This document shows, one piece after another, positions 26,183 to 34,888 of a stretch of 64,000 nt of DNA (the stretch's first letter is position 1; every line of letters starts with the position of its first letter). The stretch lies in assembly GCA_016124575.1 (NCBI GenBank), contig WGNM01000011.1, positions 20,920-84,919 of the forward strand, given 5' to 3'. The notes under the pieces are model-generated. The model searched no databases. It was not told the origin of the DNA and worked only from the letters and a program-made list of their open reading frames with translations. This DNA comes from Cryomorphaceae bacterium (GTDB taxonomy: Bacteria; Bacteroidota; Bacteroidia; Flavobacteriales_D; Sanyastnellaceae). A program made the translations under genes and the position numbers.

Positions 26183-27769
26183 ATGGCTACAAGGAAACTC
26201 TGGATCACCCATGTTGGAAAAACAGCACTTTTGTATCTGTTAGGTGCAATTGTGCTTTCTTCGAACGCCCAAACAACTTGGGTAAAACGATATAGTTATA
26301 GTGATACCATTACTGATTATATAAACCTTTGGTCGGTGTCTATTCTTGACGAGTCCATATTTATTATTGGAGTCGAAGATCATGAAGACGATCCTACAGG
26401 TTGGAAACTCATGTCATACCTATTGGACTTAAATGGGGAAGTGTTGAACAATTCTCTCATTGGAGAACCCTGGGAGTCGAGAGCATCAGGCTGGGCTAAT
26501 TCATGCGATATTTCTCATGAAGGGGGATTTATCAACGGGGGTGGTTTTTCCATTTGGGCCATTGATGGAGAGCCCATACCTGAAGATGAAGTGATATACA
26601 TGGGCAACATTACCCACTTTTCAAGTACAGGTGAACTCGAATGGTCGCGGCTTTACGGAGATTCAATTCATTTTCACACGCTACGACAAATAAAAGCGAC
26701 TTCAGATGGTGGGTATATTGCAGTTGGCCAGGCAGCTTGGGTAGATCATCACCCGCAAATTTGGGTGTTAAAGGTTAATTCTATTGGCGATGTTGAGTGG
26801 GAACAATTTTATGGCGGCAACGGACCGAATGATTACTTTGCGGGGTGGTATATTGATGAAACCTCAACCGGAGAATTTATTTTTTCTGGCTTCTACGATT
26901 GGCAGCCGTACATCACCACGGGCATTATTTACAAAATAAATGCACAGGGCAGTTTTATAACTTCTTCCAATGTTAGTTTAGGCGAAGTACCAAATGGAAC
27001 GTGTTCGGGTCTGCTCATACTTGCTAATGGAGATATTATTACTTCCACATTGAAATATATCGTCAATGATAATGGGGATGAAATTCGATATACACGAATC
27101 CATCGACTGGATACTGATTTGAATAATATCTGGATCAGTAATCTTGGGGAAGAAGACTTGAGCACAGTTACTAATCATTTCATTGAGCTTGAAGATAATT
27201 CTGTGTTAGCTGTTGGAACTATTAATACCTACGATGAATGGCCAATAAGGCACGGCCACATCACTAAATTCAATTTAGATAATGGTGAGATTATTTGGCA
27301 ACGTCTATTGAATGTTTTGGATTATGGAATGAATTACCTATTTGATGTGGAGCATAGTCCTGATGGGGGTTTTGTAGCAGCCGGGTGGTGTTTACAGGTT
27401 CCCGGTGATGAGTTTTCTGGTCAGCAAGATGCGTGGGTGGTAAAAGTAGATGAATACGGCTGCCTTGTACCAGGTTGCCACGTAGGGGTGGTGGAGCAAG
27501 ACATGCAGGTAGGCTTTAAAACCTACCCCAACCCCGCTACAGACATCATCAACATGTACCTTGAAAGCAACAAGGTGGTAAAAGGGCGGTTTGTCTTCAC
27601 CAACGCCGCCGGACAACGGGTTTACGAAGGCAATGTCATAACCATAACACCAGAAAATCCTACCACCTATATGCATGTTGTATCGCACTACCCCCGTGGG
27701 CTGTACGTACTCAGCTTTGAAAGCGATGAGGGGGTGGTGAGTGAGAAGGTGGTTTTGAGTGGTGAGTAG
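26183..27769 (+). CDS. Secreted T9SS cargo protein, propeller-like
   Basis: A 528-residue exported protein, not recognised beyond its export signals. ATG 26183 opens a signal peptide (GKTALLYLLGAIVLSSNAQ). The body repeats short units of the type GGYIAVGQAAWVDHHPQIWVLKVNS, noted here as DGGYIAVGQAAW, separated by about 50-60 residues with Gly-Gly-Phe or Gly-Gly-Tyr turns (HEGGFINGGGFS, DGGFVAAGWCLQ), as in beta-propeller proteins. A T9SS type A sorting domain ends it (YPNPATDIINMYLESNK, then YPRGLYVLSFES). It follows the remnant ORF by 1 bp. The AT-rich body differs from the GC-richer last 270 bp, which fits reuse of a common sorting-domain cassette. Confidence 0.85.
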   Translation: MATRKLWITHVGKTALLYLLGAIVLSSNAQTTWVKRYSYSDTITDYINLWSVSILDESIFIIGVEDHEDDPTGWKLMSYLLDLNGEVLNNSLIGEPWESRASGWANSCDISHEGGFINGGGFSIWAIDGEPIPEDEVIYMGNITHFSSTGELEWSRLYGDSIHFHTLRQIKATSDGGYIAVGQAAWVDHHPQIWVLKVNSIGDVEWEQFYGGNGPNDYFAGWYIDETSTGEFIFSGFYDWQPYITTGIIYKINAQGSFITSSNVSLGEVPNGTCSGLLILANGDIITSTLKYIVNDNGDEIRYTRIHRLDTDLNNIWISNLGEEDLSTVTNHFIELEDNSVLAVGTINTYDEWPIRHGHITKFNLDNGEIIWQRLLNVLDYGMNYLFDVEHSPDGGFVAAGWCLQVPGDEFSGQQDAWVVKVDEYGCLVPGCHVGVVEQDMQVGFKTYPNPATDIINMYLESNKVVKGRFVFTNAAGQRVYEGNVITITPENPTTYMHVVSHYPRGLYVLSFESDEGVVSEKVVLSGE

Positions 27770-28473
27770 GGCTTCGACAAGCCTAGCCACCGTCAAAAAA
27801 ACAGTATTGAGAGTGAGTATTGAGACAAGAGGGTTTTTTCATTGCGTAAATGATGCATATCCCCTTCAAAATCAATCTTTGCGTTCTCTGCGCTAACCTT
27901 TGCGTTCTCTGCGATTCACCAGAACAATACCACCCTTTCGGATTTCAAAACCACCATCCAGGTTCGCTCCCTCGCTCTCATTTTCATTCTCACTCTCCAA
28001 AACCCTGCATCGCTCAAGGGTTTTTCTTTGCGTTCTCTGCGATTAACCAGAACAATACCACCCTTTCGGATTTCAAAACCAACATCCAGGTTCGCACCTT
28101 CGCTCTCATTTTCATTCTCGCTCTCCAAAACCCTATAGCTTAAGGGTTTTTCTTTGCGTTCTCTGCGCTTACCTCCGCGTTCTCTGCGATTAACTTTTTA
28201 AACACAAAAAAAAGAGAGAATACAAAGTTGGTCATGATTTCTTTTTCTAGACGCAGAGAAACCACACTCCGCAGAGCGCGCAGAGACGAAATAGTCTGCT
28301 AGCACATTTTAAAAAAAGATAGACGCAAACCATAACCACACGTTCTTTGTGATTCACCAGAACAATACCACCCCTTCGGAGTTCAAAACCAACATCAAGG
28401 TTCGCACCTTGGCTCTCATTTTCATTCTCACTCTCCTAAACCCTATCGCATTGCCGAGTTTTAACATCCAAAC
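27770..28473. repeat. Degenerate 126-128-bp repeat array with TTCTCTGCG motifs
   Basis: About 700 bp between two cargo genes with no gene. A unit starting TTTGCGTTCTCTGCG begins at 27899, 28027 and 28153 (periods 128 and 126 bp). The first two copies are nearly full length and share CACCAGAACAATACCACC or AACCAGAACAATACCACC and CGCTCTCATTTTCATTCT. The third is cut short, and a diverged copy lies at about 28341-28455. Between them, 28251-28290 carries the motif in the opposite orientation (CGCAGAG). The short ORFs here are by-products of the repeats. Confidence 0.8.
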
Positions 28474-31400
28474 CTACAACCCAACCTTCATCAATCGCAG
28501 TCCTTCAAAGGCTTCGCCCTGCATGAAATAGAACCCGTCTGCAAAAGCCGACAAATCAATAATCTGCGCAGGCCGCAGAGTGCTGTTGTAAACCACTGCT
28601 CCGCGTGAGTCGTAAATCGAAAAAGCTGTGCCGATAAGGGTTTCTGGGACGTTGACCCTGAACTTACCGTTGGCTGGATTTGGATACACACTTAGTTTCG
28701 CACGCTGTATATTCACCACATCAATGGATGACCATGTGGTGAGGTTCACATTGTCTAACCAGATATGATTCCCATACCCTCCAATGCTGACAAAAGCAAG
28801 CGATACACACGGTTCATTGGCGAAAGCTGCTAAATCTACTGTGTCGGTTCTCCATACCAACTCTCCATTGGTGTCGCTCCAAAACCAGGTGTAACAGTCG
28901 TCAACAGCCAACTCTTCACCAAACTTTGAATACACCGGTACCCAGTCGTCATCCGCGCCAGCGCGCGCCCAAACCTCTAAACCGTCTATGTAATCGGCAT
29001 ACAGTGCATGCGCGACGTCAAAAAACATCATGGGGTCTTCCACGTCAGTAAAATCCATGGCTGGTAAAATCAAGAGGTCTGCCTCGCCCTGTGTGTCAAT
29101 CCAATAATTCGGAAACTGGGCTACGCCATTGGTATCATCTGTCAACTCGAAATTATGCTCCCACGTGCCACCATGTCCTGATGACTCTATCTTCCAATTC
29201 GCAGGGGGGAAATCGCCATTGAAATCTTCAACCAATGGCATGGCAATGGGCTCATTCACCACGCTAATCATGCCAGTCCATGTAAAGCTGTCTGCCCCTT
29301 CTTCTGCATCTATCACGGTAAGCGTCACATCGTAAGCGCCCGGCTGAGAATAAACGGCCCAAGCCGTTTCTCCTGCCGACCCAAAACTATCAGCACCTGG
29401 AAACAACCACTCATAATTCGCACCACTGCACCGCAATACGCTGGTGTCACTAAATTTCACGGTGTCGGCATCGCAAGACAATGCTGTATTGATGCTCAAC
29501 TTATCGGCCATAAAACCGGCATAAACGCCTGATGGGTGATGAAAATCGCTTTGGTGCACTCCGCGTGATCCTGCACAACGAATCTTGCCTTCGCAGTAAT
29601 TGGGCTGCAAAAACACAACGGGTGTCTTCGCTGGCAATCCTTGGTTAAAAAGCTCCCAATCGGTCATGGTGTCGTCGTAATAATAAACCGCACGATCGGT
29701 ACCAATATACACGCCTCCATCGGTTCCGCGCTGATGCGCGATGCTGGTTACAAATTCTCCTGCAATGGTTTCAGTGGTTAAATTCTGCCAGGTGGATCCA
29801 CCATCGGTGGTGGTAAATACTTTGTTGCCGCTCTGGCTGCCAATCAAAACACACCACAAGCGATTTGGGTCGACACCATCAACATCCAAGTAAATTGCCT
29901 TATTGGCGTTGTTACCTGAAACACTGGTAGGAATTGAAATATTTGTCCATGTCGCCCCGCCGTCATTCGTTTTCCATATCCTCCAGTTGCTGCCGCTGTT
30001 TTTGTGACTTACATAAAGGGTATTGGCGTCGCGCGGAGCAACTTTAACGGAGATAATTTTCTCACCTCCAAAGGCATGCACTTCTTCCCACGATTGTCCG
30101 CCATTCATGGTTCTCCACAGCACGTCATCAACCGGTGAATACATGCCGTTCATGCTGCGCGGGTCCCACTCCATGTTGCCATATTCTCCCCACCAATAGC
30201 TGGTATTGGGTCTTTTCGAGTTGTCAAATGGCAATCCGCTGATGCGGTCAAAACGGTCGGTTGTGTATTTAAAAGCTCCTCCGTCATGGTATCCGATGGT
30301 TGCATCACCTGGATTCACAAACCCTCTGAAATTGTCGCCTGCCAACTCGGCGAGCCATCCACCTGAATTTTCGTCGTCGGCCCCAAAATAATACAGATCG
30401 CCATTGCGTATGAGCGATCCGTTGTGATAGGTGCCGCCTACCATGACGTCTCCTTGCTTGAAGCCTGCCTGCCAACCCCAAAAATCAGTTCCATGAATGC
30501 CGTACATGCGGGGCTCCATGTTGTCGCCCTGGTCTGAACTGTAAAAAAGTCCTCCGTCAGATGCTACCCACATGTCGACGCCGCTCTCTGTTTGGTAGAA
30601 CTTGATGTCGTGCACATCGGCATGGACATATCTTTCTTCTGTGAACTCTCCCGCCCAGGTTACCCAGTGGGCATTTAGCGACCAGTCGCTGCCGCCATCA
30701 AGACTACGCCAAACACAAATTCCGGCACTAAAAATCCGATCTTCAATATCTGGTGAGGCGCCCAAAGCAAGGTCATAGTAGTACTGTCCGCCATCACCCT
30801 CGCCTTCTTCACTCCACCCCAAGGTGTTTGGGTTGGTGCCTATTTCCCATTGTCCGCCCGGGCCGGTGCCACAGCAGACAAATTCAAAACTGTCGCCGCT
30901 GTCGTTGCTTTGATAAATTCCGTACAATCCGTTTCCACCGTTGGCACTGCCACTGGCTAAAACGTAAATTCTATCTGGATTAGCAGGAGTTACGGCTATC
31001 TCAACCCTTTTTTGCTCATCTCCTGCGGCGGGTGATGGCCAGTTAACTCCAGTGCCCACCAATGTCGCTCCCCCATCCTCTGATTTGCGGAAAACGGTGC
31101 CTTGACCAACCAAACCGACAAGGTAAACGAGGTCGGCATTGTTGGGGTGAAACTCTATCTCCATGAATTCTGCACTCGAAATCGTACTCCATGAAACGCC
31201 CAGGTCGGTTGTCCGAAACAACCCGCCGTCTGTAGCCGCTAGCAAGGTAGTTGTCGACCCCGGTATGAAACGCATATCCCGCACCCACAAGTTGTTGTTC
31301 TGAAATCCGCTGTCTCCTGTCATGTCCCAGGTGACTCCACCATCGGTGGTCTTCCAAATCGTTCCGTCGCCTTCACCAAAAAAGGCAATCAATTCATTGG

Positions 31401-31956
31401 TGGGGTGCAGGGCAATGCTGTAAACACTTGTAACGGGCAACTCACGTGTCATGAGCTCCCAATGCAAGCCCTTATCGGTTGATTTCCACAATCCCGCAGT
31501 CGCTGTTCCAGCCCAAACGATGTCGCTATTGGCCGGCGATTGCTCTACGGTGTATACGTGAACACTCCCGGGAGACTGCACATTGAAGTACATAGCTACT
31601 TCCGGGTCATAGTGCCACGGACCCATCTCTTCCCACGCTGCTTCACGCGCTGCTACCGCTGGATTCAAATAATATGGATCGCGAATGTCTCTTGCTTTTT
31701 TTCCCTGTCCGTTCCCCGTGAGCTGATAATTCCGCATCATCCGCTTGTAAAACTGGGTGTCTCTGTTTTTTTCAAATGGTTGGGTTGCGTAGAAGGCTTC
31801 ATATGCAACTTGGACATCCGCCGGTGAGGCGCCGTTGTACATCATTTGAACCCACTGCGGACTATCAGAAGATGCAGTGTAGGGTGTTTGAGGAATTTGC
31901 TGTGCTGCAGACAAAAACGGCAGCAAAAGGCACAAAAAGAAGAGTTTTCTAGACAT
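28474..31956 (-). CDS. Secreted BNR/VPS10-type propeller protein with PKD and T9SS sorting domains
   Basis: A 1160-residue exported protein with signal peptide MSRKLFFLCLLLPFLSAAQ. Residues about 110-810 carry many sialidase/VPS10-type repeats (GLWKSTDKGLHW, TIWKTTDGGVTWDMTG, GGLFRTTDLGVSWSTIS, RIWKTNDGGATWTNIS), which build one or two large beta-propellers. A PKD domain lies near 822-905 (FSDTSVLRCSGANYEWLFPG), then a jelly-roll-like domain, and finally a T9SS type A sorting domain (VYPNPANGKFRVNVPE). No sialidase active-site arrangement can be identified, so a binding or glycan-directed role is only possible. The start lies 106 bp from the divergent amidophosphoribosyltransferase gene. Confidence 0.88.
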   Translation of the reverse strand: MSRKLFFLCLLLPFLSAAQQIPQTPYTASSDSPQWVQMMYNGASPADVQVAYEAFYATQPFEKNRDTQFYKRMMRNYQLTGNGQGKKARDIRDPYYLNPAVAAREAAWEEMGPWHYDPEVAMYFNVQSPGSVHVYTVEQSPANSDIVWAGTATAGLWKSTDKGLHWELMTRELPVTSVYSIALHPTNELIAFFGEGDGTIWKTTDGGVTWDMTGDSGFQNNNLWVRDMRFIPGSTTTLLAATDGGLFRTTDLGVSWSTISSAEFMEIEFHPNNADLVYLVGLVGQGTVFRKSEDGGATLVGTGVNWPSPAAGDEQKRVEIAVTPANPDRIYVLASGSANGGNGLYGIYQSNDSGDSFEFVCCGTGPGGQWEIGTNPNTLGWSEEGEGDGGQYYYDLALGASPDIEDRIFSAGICVWRSLDGGSDWSLNAHWVTWAGEFTEERYVHADVHDIKFYQTESGVDMWVASDGGLFYSSDQGDNMEPRMYGIHGTDFWGWQAGFKQGDVMVGGTYHNGSLIRNGDLYYFGADDENSGGWLAELAGDNFRGFVNPGDATIGYHDGGAFKYTTDRFDRISGLPFDNSKRPNTSYWWGEYGNMEWDPRSMNGMYSPVDDVLWRTMNGGQSWEEVHAFGGEKIISVKVAPRDANTLYVSHKNSGSNWRIWKTNDGGATWTNISIPTSVSGNNANKAIYLDVDGVDPNRLWCVLIGSQSGNKVFTTTDGGSTWQNLTTETIAGEFVTSIAHQRGTDGGVYIGTDRAVYYYDDTMTDWELFNQGLPAKTPVVFLQPNYCEGKIRCAGSRGVHQSDFHHPSGVYAGFMADKLSINTALSCDADTVKFSDTSVLRCSGANYEWLFPGADSFGSAGETAWAVYSQPGAYDVTLTVIDAEEGADSFTWTGMISVVNEPIAMPLVEDFNGDFPPANWKIESSGHGGTWEHNFELTDDTNGVAQFPNYWIDTQGEADLLILPAMDFTDVEDPMMFFDVAHALYADYIDGLEVWARAGADDDWVPVYSKFGEELAVDDCYTWFWSDTNGELVWRTDTVDLAAFANEPCVSLAFVSIGGYGNHIWLDNVNLTTWSSIDVVNIQRAKLSVYPNPANGKFRVNVPETLIGTAFSIYDSRGAVVYNSTLRPAQIIDLSAFADGFYFMQGEAFEGLRLMKVGL

Positions 31957-31971
31957 GGAAACAGGTTTGTG

Positions 31972-31979
31972 TAAAGGTA
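31972..31979 (-). promoter_or_regulatory. -7-like box TACCTTTA of the propeller cargo gene
   Basis: On the minus strand, one base from TAnnTTTG and 15 bp before the start codon at 31956. It is divergent from the TACCTTTG at 32038. Confidence 0.4.
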
Positions 31980-32037
31980 AAAAACAAAATCCTCAGAGTG
32001 TTCACAACAGAATATTCTTTTGGACGCTGATAAAGTG

Positions 32038-32045
32038 TACCTTTG
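32038..32045 (+). promoter_or_regulatory. -7 box TACCTTTG
   Basis: A perfect consensus 16 bp before the amidophosphoribosyltransferase ATG at 32062. A TTTG lies 15 bp upstream, which is shorter than usual spacing. Confidence 0.6.
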
Positions 32046-32061
32046 CGCCTCATTACCCTCC

Positions 32062-33963
32062 ATGAGCGACGCGATAAAGCACGAATGCGGCATTGCTCTA
32101 CTACGGTTGAAGCAGCCGCTCTCTTACTACCGAGAAAAATACGGTACCTCTTTTTACGGCCTGAATAAAATGTATCTCCTGATGGAGAAACAGCACAACC
32201 GCGGACAAGACGGCGCGGGTTTGGCCAATATAAAACTTGATGTCGAACCCGGACAACGTTACATTTCACGGGTGCGTTCGAATAGCAATATGCCTATTTT
32301 GGACGTTTTTGCTCAAGCTAACAGTCGGTTTAAAGAGCTGGAAGAAAAAAATTCTGAGCTGTTAAACGATGTAGATTATCTGAAAAAGAATTTCGGTTTC
32401 ACCGGTGAGCTTTTTCTGGGTCACCTCAGGTACGGTACGTTTGGTAAAAACTCCATTGAAAGCATTCACCCTTTCTTGCGTCAAAACAATTGGATGACGC
32501 GCAATCTGGTGGTCGCTGGCAATTTCAATTTGACAAATGTTGATGAACTCTTCGGTCAACTTGTAGATCTCGGCCAACACCCAAAAGAGCGCACAGATAC
32601 GGTGACGGTGATGGAAAAAATCGGTCACTTTCTCGATGAGGAAAATGAACGTTTGTTCCGCATTTATAAAGATCAAGGATATAGCAATCAGCAAATCTCT
32701 CACCTGATTGGTAAAAACATGGACGTGGCCCAGATTCTTCGCCGTTCGGCGGATAAATGGGATGGCGGCTATGCAATGGCAGGATTGATAGGTCACGGAG
32801 ACGCATTTGTACTACGCGACCCTTCAGGAATTCGACCTGCATTTTGGTATGAAGATGATGAAGTTGTTGTTGTAGCAAGTGAACGACCTGTTATTCAAAC
32901 TGCGTTTAATGTCCCCATTGATTCGGTTAAAGAGCTAACACCCGGTCATGCGCTGATTGTGCGAAAAGATAATCGGGTGTCGGTTGAACAGGTGCGAACT
33001 CCAAAAGAATTTAAGGCGTGCAGCTTCGAACGTATCTACTTCTCTCGTGGAAGCGATGCAGATATTTATAAGGAGCGCAAAGAACTCGGACGTTTGGTTG
33101 TTCCTCGTATCCTCGAGGCTGTTGATCACGACCTTAAAAACTCGGTCTTTTCGTTTATTCCCAATACCGCCGAAACTGCGTTTTTGGGTATGGTGAAAGG
33201 ACTTGAAGACTACCTCAATCAATGGAAGTTTGATCGCTTGAAAGAAGGGGCTATGCATTTGTCGGATGATGAATTGCTGAACCTCATCAACATACGCCCA
33301 CGGGTAGAAAAAATTGCCATAAAAGATGCGAAGCTGCGCACGTTCATTACGCAAGATGATGCTCGTGACGATATGGTAGCGCACGTGTACGACGTTACCT
33401 ATGGCACGGTTAACGAGGGCACTGATAATTTGGTGGTAATTGATGACTCCATTGTTCGTGGAACGACATTGAAAAAATCCATTCTCAAAATCCTTGACCG
33501 TTTAGGCCCAAAACGCATCGTTGTGGTATCGTCTGCACCGCAAATTCGCTATCCCGATTGTTACGGTATCGATATGGCGAAAATGGGCGACTTTATTGCT
33601 TTTCAAGCTGCTGTTTCTCTTTTGAAAAAGAACGGGAAGGAAGATGTTTTACACATTGTGTATCGCAAATGCAAAGAGCAAGAGGCCCTTCCAAAAGAGC
33701 AGGTGAAGAACTATGTGAAGGAGGTGTATGATTCTTTTTCTGATGAAGATATTTCGAATGAGATAGCGGTGCTTTTGCGTCCTGCAGATATACACGCTGA
33801 GGTGCGCATCATTTTCCAACCGGTTTCCAACCTGCACAGCGCTTGTCCGCACAACCTTGGCGATTGGTATTTCACGGGCGATTACCCAACCCCAGGTGGG
33901 AACAAGGTGGTAAACCGTGCTTTTATCAATTACATGGAGGGTGTCAACGAGCGGGCGTACTAA
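32062..33963 (+). CDS. Amidophosphoribosyltransferase-family protein (class II glutamine amidotransferase plus PRTase)
   Basis: A 633-residue cytoplasmic enzyme of the family that makes 5-phosphoribosylamine from PRPP and glutamine, the first step of purine synthesis. ATG 32062 yields MSDAIKHECGIALLRL; the nucleophile would be Cys9, exposed after removal of an 8-residue propeptide as in the Bacillus-type PurF. The glutaminase domain holds QHNRGQDGAGLA, GHLRYGTFG and NWMTRNLVVAGNFNLTN. The PRPP loop is LVVIDDSIVRGTTL. Cysteines at CSFERIYF, YPDCYGID and SACPHN recall Fe-S ligands of Bacillus PurF. It is about 130 residues longer than standard PurF, so it may be the second paralogue seen in Bacteroidota, and the function may differ. 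Confidence 0.87.
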   Translation: MSDAIKHECGIALLRLKQPLSYYREKYGTSFYGLNKMYLLMEKQHNRGQDGAGLANIKLDVEPGQRYISRVRSNSNMPILDVFAQANSRFKELEEKNSELLNDVDYLKKNFGFTGELFLGHLRYGTFGKNSIESIHPFLRQNNWMTRNLVVAGNFNLTNVDELFGQLVDLGQHPKERTDTVTVMEKIGHFLDEENERLFRIYKDQGYSNQQISHLIGKNMDVAQILRRSADKWDGGYAMAGLIGHGDAFVLRDPSGIRPAFWYEDDEVVVVASERPVIQTAFNVPIDSVKELTPGHALIVRKDNRVSVEQVRTPKEFKACSFERIYFSRGSDADIYKERKELGRLVVPRILEAVDHDLKNSVFSFIPNTAETAFLGMVKGLEDYLNQWKFDRLKEGAMHLSDDELLNLINIRPRVEKIAIKDAKLRTFITQDDARDDMVAHVYDVTYGTVNEGTDNLVVIDDSIVRGTTLKKSILKILDRLGPKRIVVVSSAPQIRYPDCYGIDMAKMGDFIAFQAAVSLLKKNGKEDVLHIVYRKCKEQEALPKEQVKNYVKEVYDSFSDEDISNEIAVLLRPADIHAEVRIIFQPVSNLHSACPHNLGDWYFTGDYPTPGGNKVVNRAFINYMEGVNERAY

Positions 33964-34798
33964 CCAATCCGCGATTGCCCTGAAGTCCGCCTGTGTGAAT
34001 GGCTAAAACGGTTTCATCAGGCCCTATGTTTCCGCTTTCTGCAAGGTCATAAAGTCCGTATACCATTTTGGAGGTGTACACTTTGTCGAGTGGCAAGCCC
34101 TGCTGAGCCTGCTGCTCCATAAACAAAAGCAACTCAGGAGTCGTCTTCGCAAATCCACCGAAGGTGTAATCAAAAACCCATTCCACACGAGCGGCAAATT
34201 CGGCAGCAAGCTCTGCATCCATAAGGGTGTAATAGAGATGTTTCTCAAGTTTTTCAGGTAGTGTTAGGTCATGCAAAGCGGCAAAAGCTAAAATGCGCTG
34301 TCGCGGATGGGCGGTGAGCAGCAAACCTGCCAAGGTGGTGGCCGATCCAACAGGTACGGCGAGGGTGTCGAATGACTTATCGGCTGCCGTTAAAATTTCC
34401 ATGCATCCGTTCACGCCTAAAAAATTGCTGCCTCCTTCAGGTATGAAGTAGCTCATCTCAAATGTTTCTCGCACCCACTGTTTAAAGGCCTCGGTATCGC
34501 GCTGGGCATACCACTCTCGCTCAATAAATTCCAACTGCATTCCCCACTCCAAACAATCAGCCAAGGTGTTACTCAAAATGGCTGGTTTTTGTCCGCGTAC
34601 CAACCCTATACTCTTCATTTCTGGCTCTCGGCAGGATGCTGCAACAGCGTGCAGGTGGTTGCTAAACGGACCGCCGACAGTAACAAGGGTGGTTGCCCCA
34701 ACCTCCTTGGCTTTCATGAGGTTGTACTTGAGTTTAAAGTACTTGTTACCCGGGGCGTTGGGATGCAAAAGATCCAGTCGTTTGATGTGCAGTTTCAC
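33944..34798 (-). CDS. ACC deaminase / D-cysteine desulfhydrase family PLP enzyme
   Basis: A 284-residue PLP-dependent enzyme of the tryptophan-synthase-beta fold that would release ammonia from 1-aminocyclopropane-1-carboxylate or break down D-cysteine. Near the N-terminus, NAPGNKYFKLKYNL holds the PLP lysine; TVGGPFSNHLHAVAA and PEGGSNFLGVNGCMEI are family motifs. The apparent start is GTG 34798. However, the frame is open for about 17 codons upstream, with family-like sequence (YPPFRSDLSY) but no ATG, GTG or TTG before a stop. So the protein is either short at its N-terminus or starts at an unusual codon such as ATT. The 3' end overlaps the convergent amidophosphoribosyltransferase gene by 20 bp. 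The substrate is not resolvable. Confidence 0.82.
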   Translation of the reverse strand: MKLHIKRLDLLHPNAPGNKYFKLKYNLMKAKEVGATTLVTVGGPFSNHLHAVAASCREPEMKSIGLVRGQKPAILSNTLADCLEWGMQLEFIEREWYAQRDTEAFKQWVRETFEMSYFIPEGGSNFLGVNGCMEILTAADKSFDTLAVPVGSATTLAGLLLTAHPRQRILAFAALHDLTLPEKLEKHLYYTLMDAELAAEFAARVEWVFDYTFGGFAKTTPELLLFMEQQAQQGLPLDKVYTSKMVYGLYDLAESGNIGPDETVLAIHTGGLQGNRGLVSTPAR

Positions 34799-34888
34799 AT
34801 AGCTAAGGTCGGAACGAAATGGCGGGTATACAAACGATGCGGCTAAAATTCATTGCCGTTGAGCTCAATATTTTTTCGTTGAAAACAC

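Noticed and set aside
27899..28460. CRISPR array
   Set aside because: Units are 126-128 bp with few copies and no short spaced repeats or unique spacers; no cas genes are nearby.
27850..28531. Short plus- and minus-strand ORFs in the repeat array
   Set aside because: They are open only because the 126-128-bp units repeat; peptides are low in complexity, copy each other, and have no start signals.
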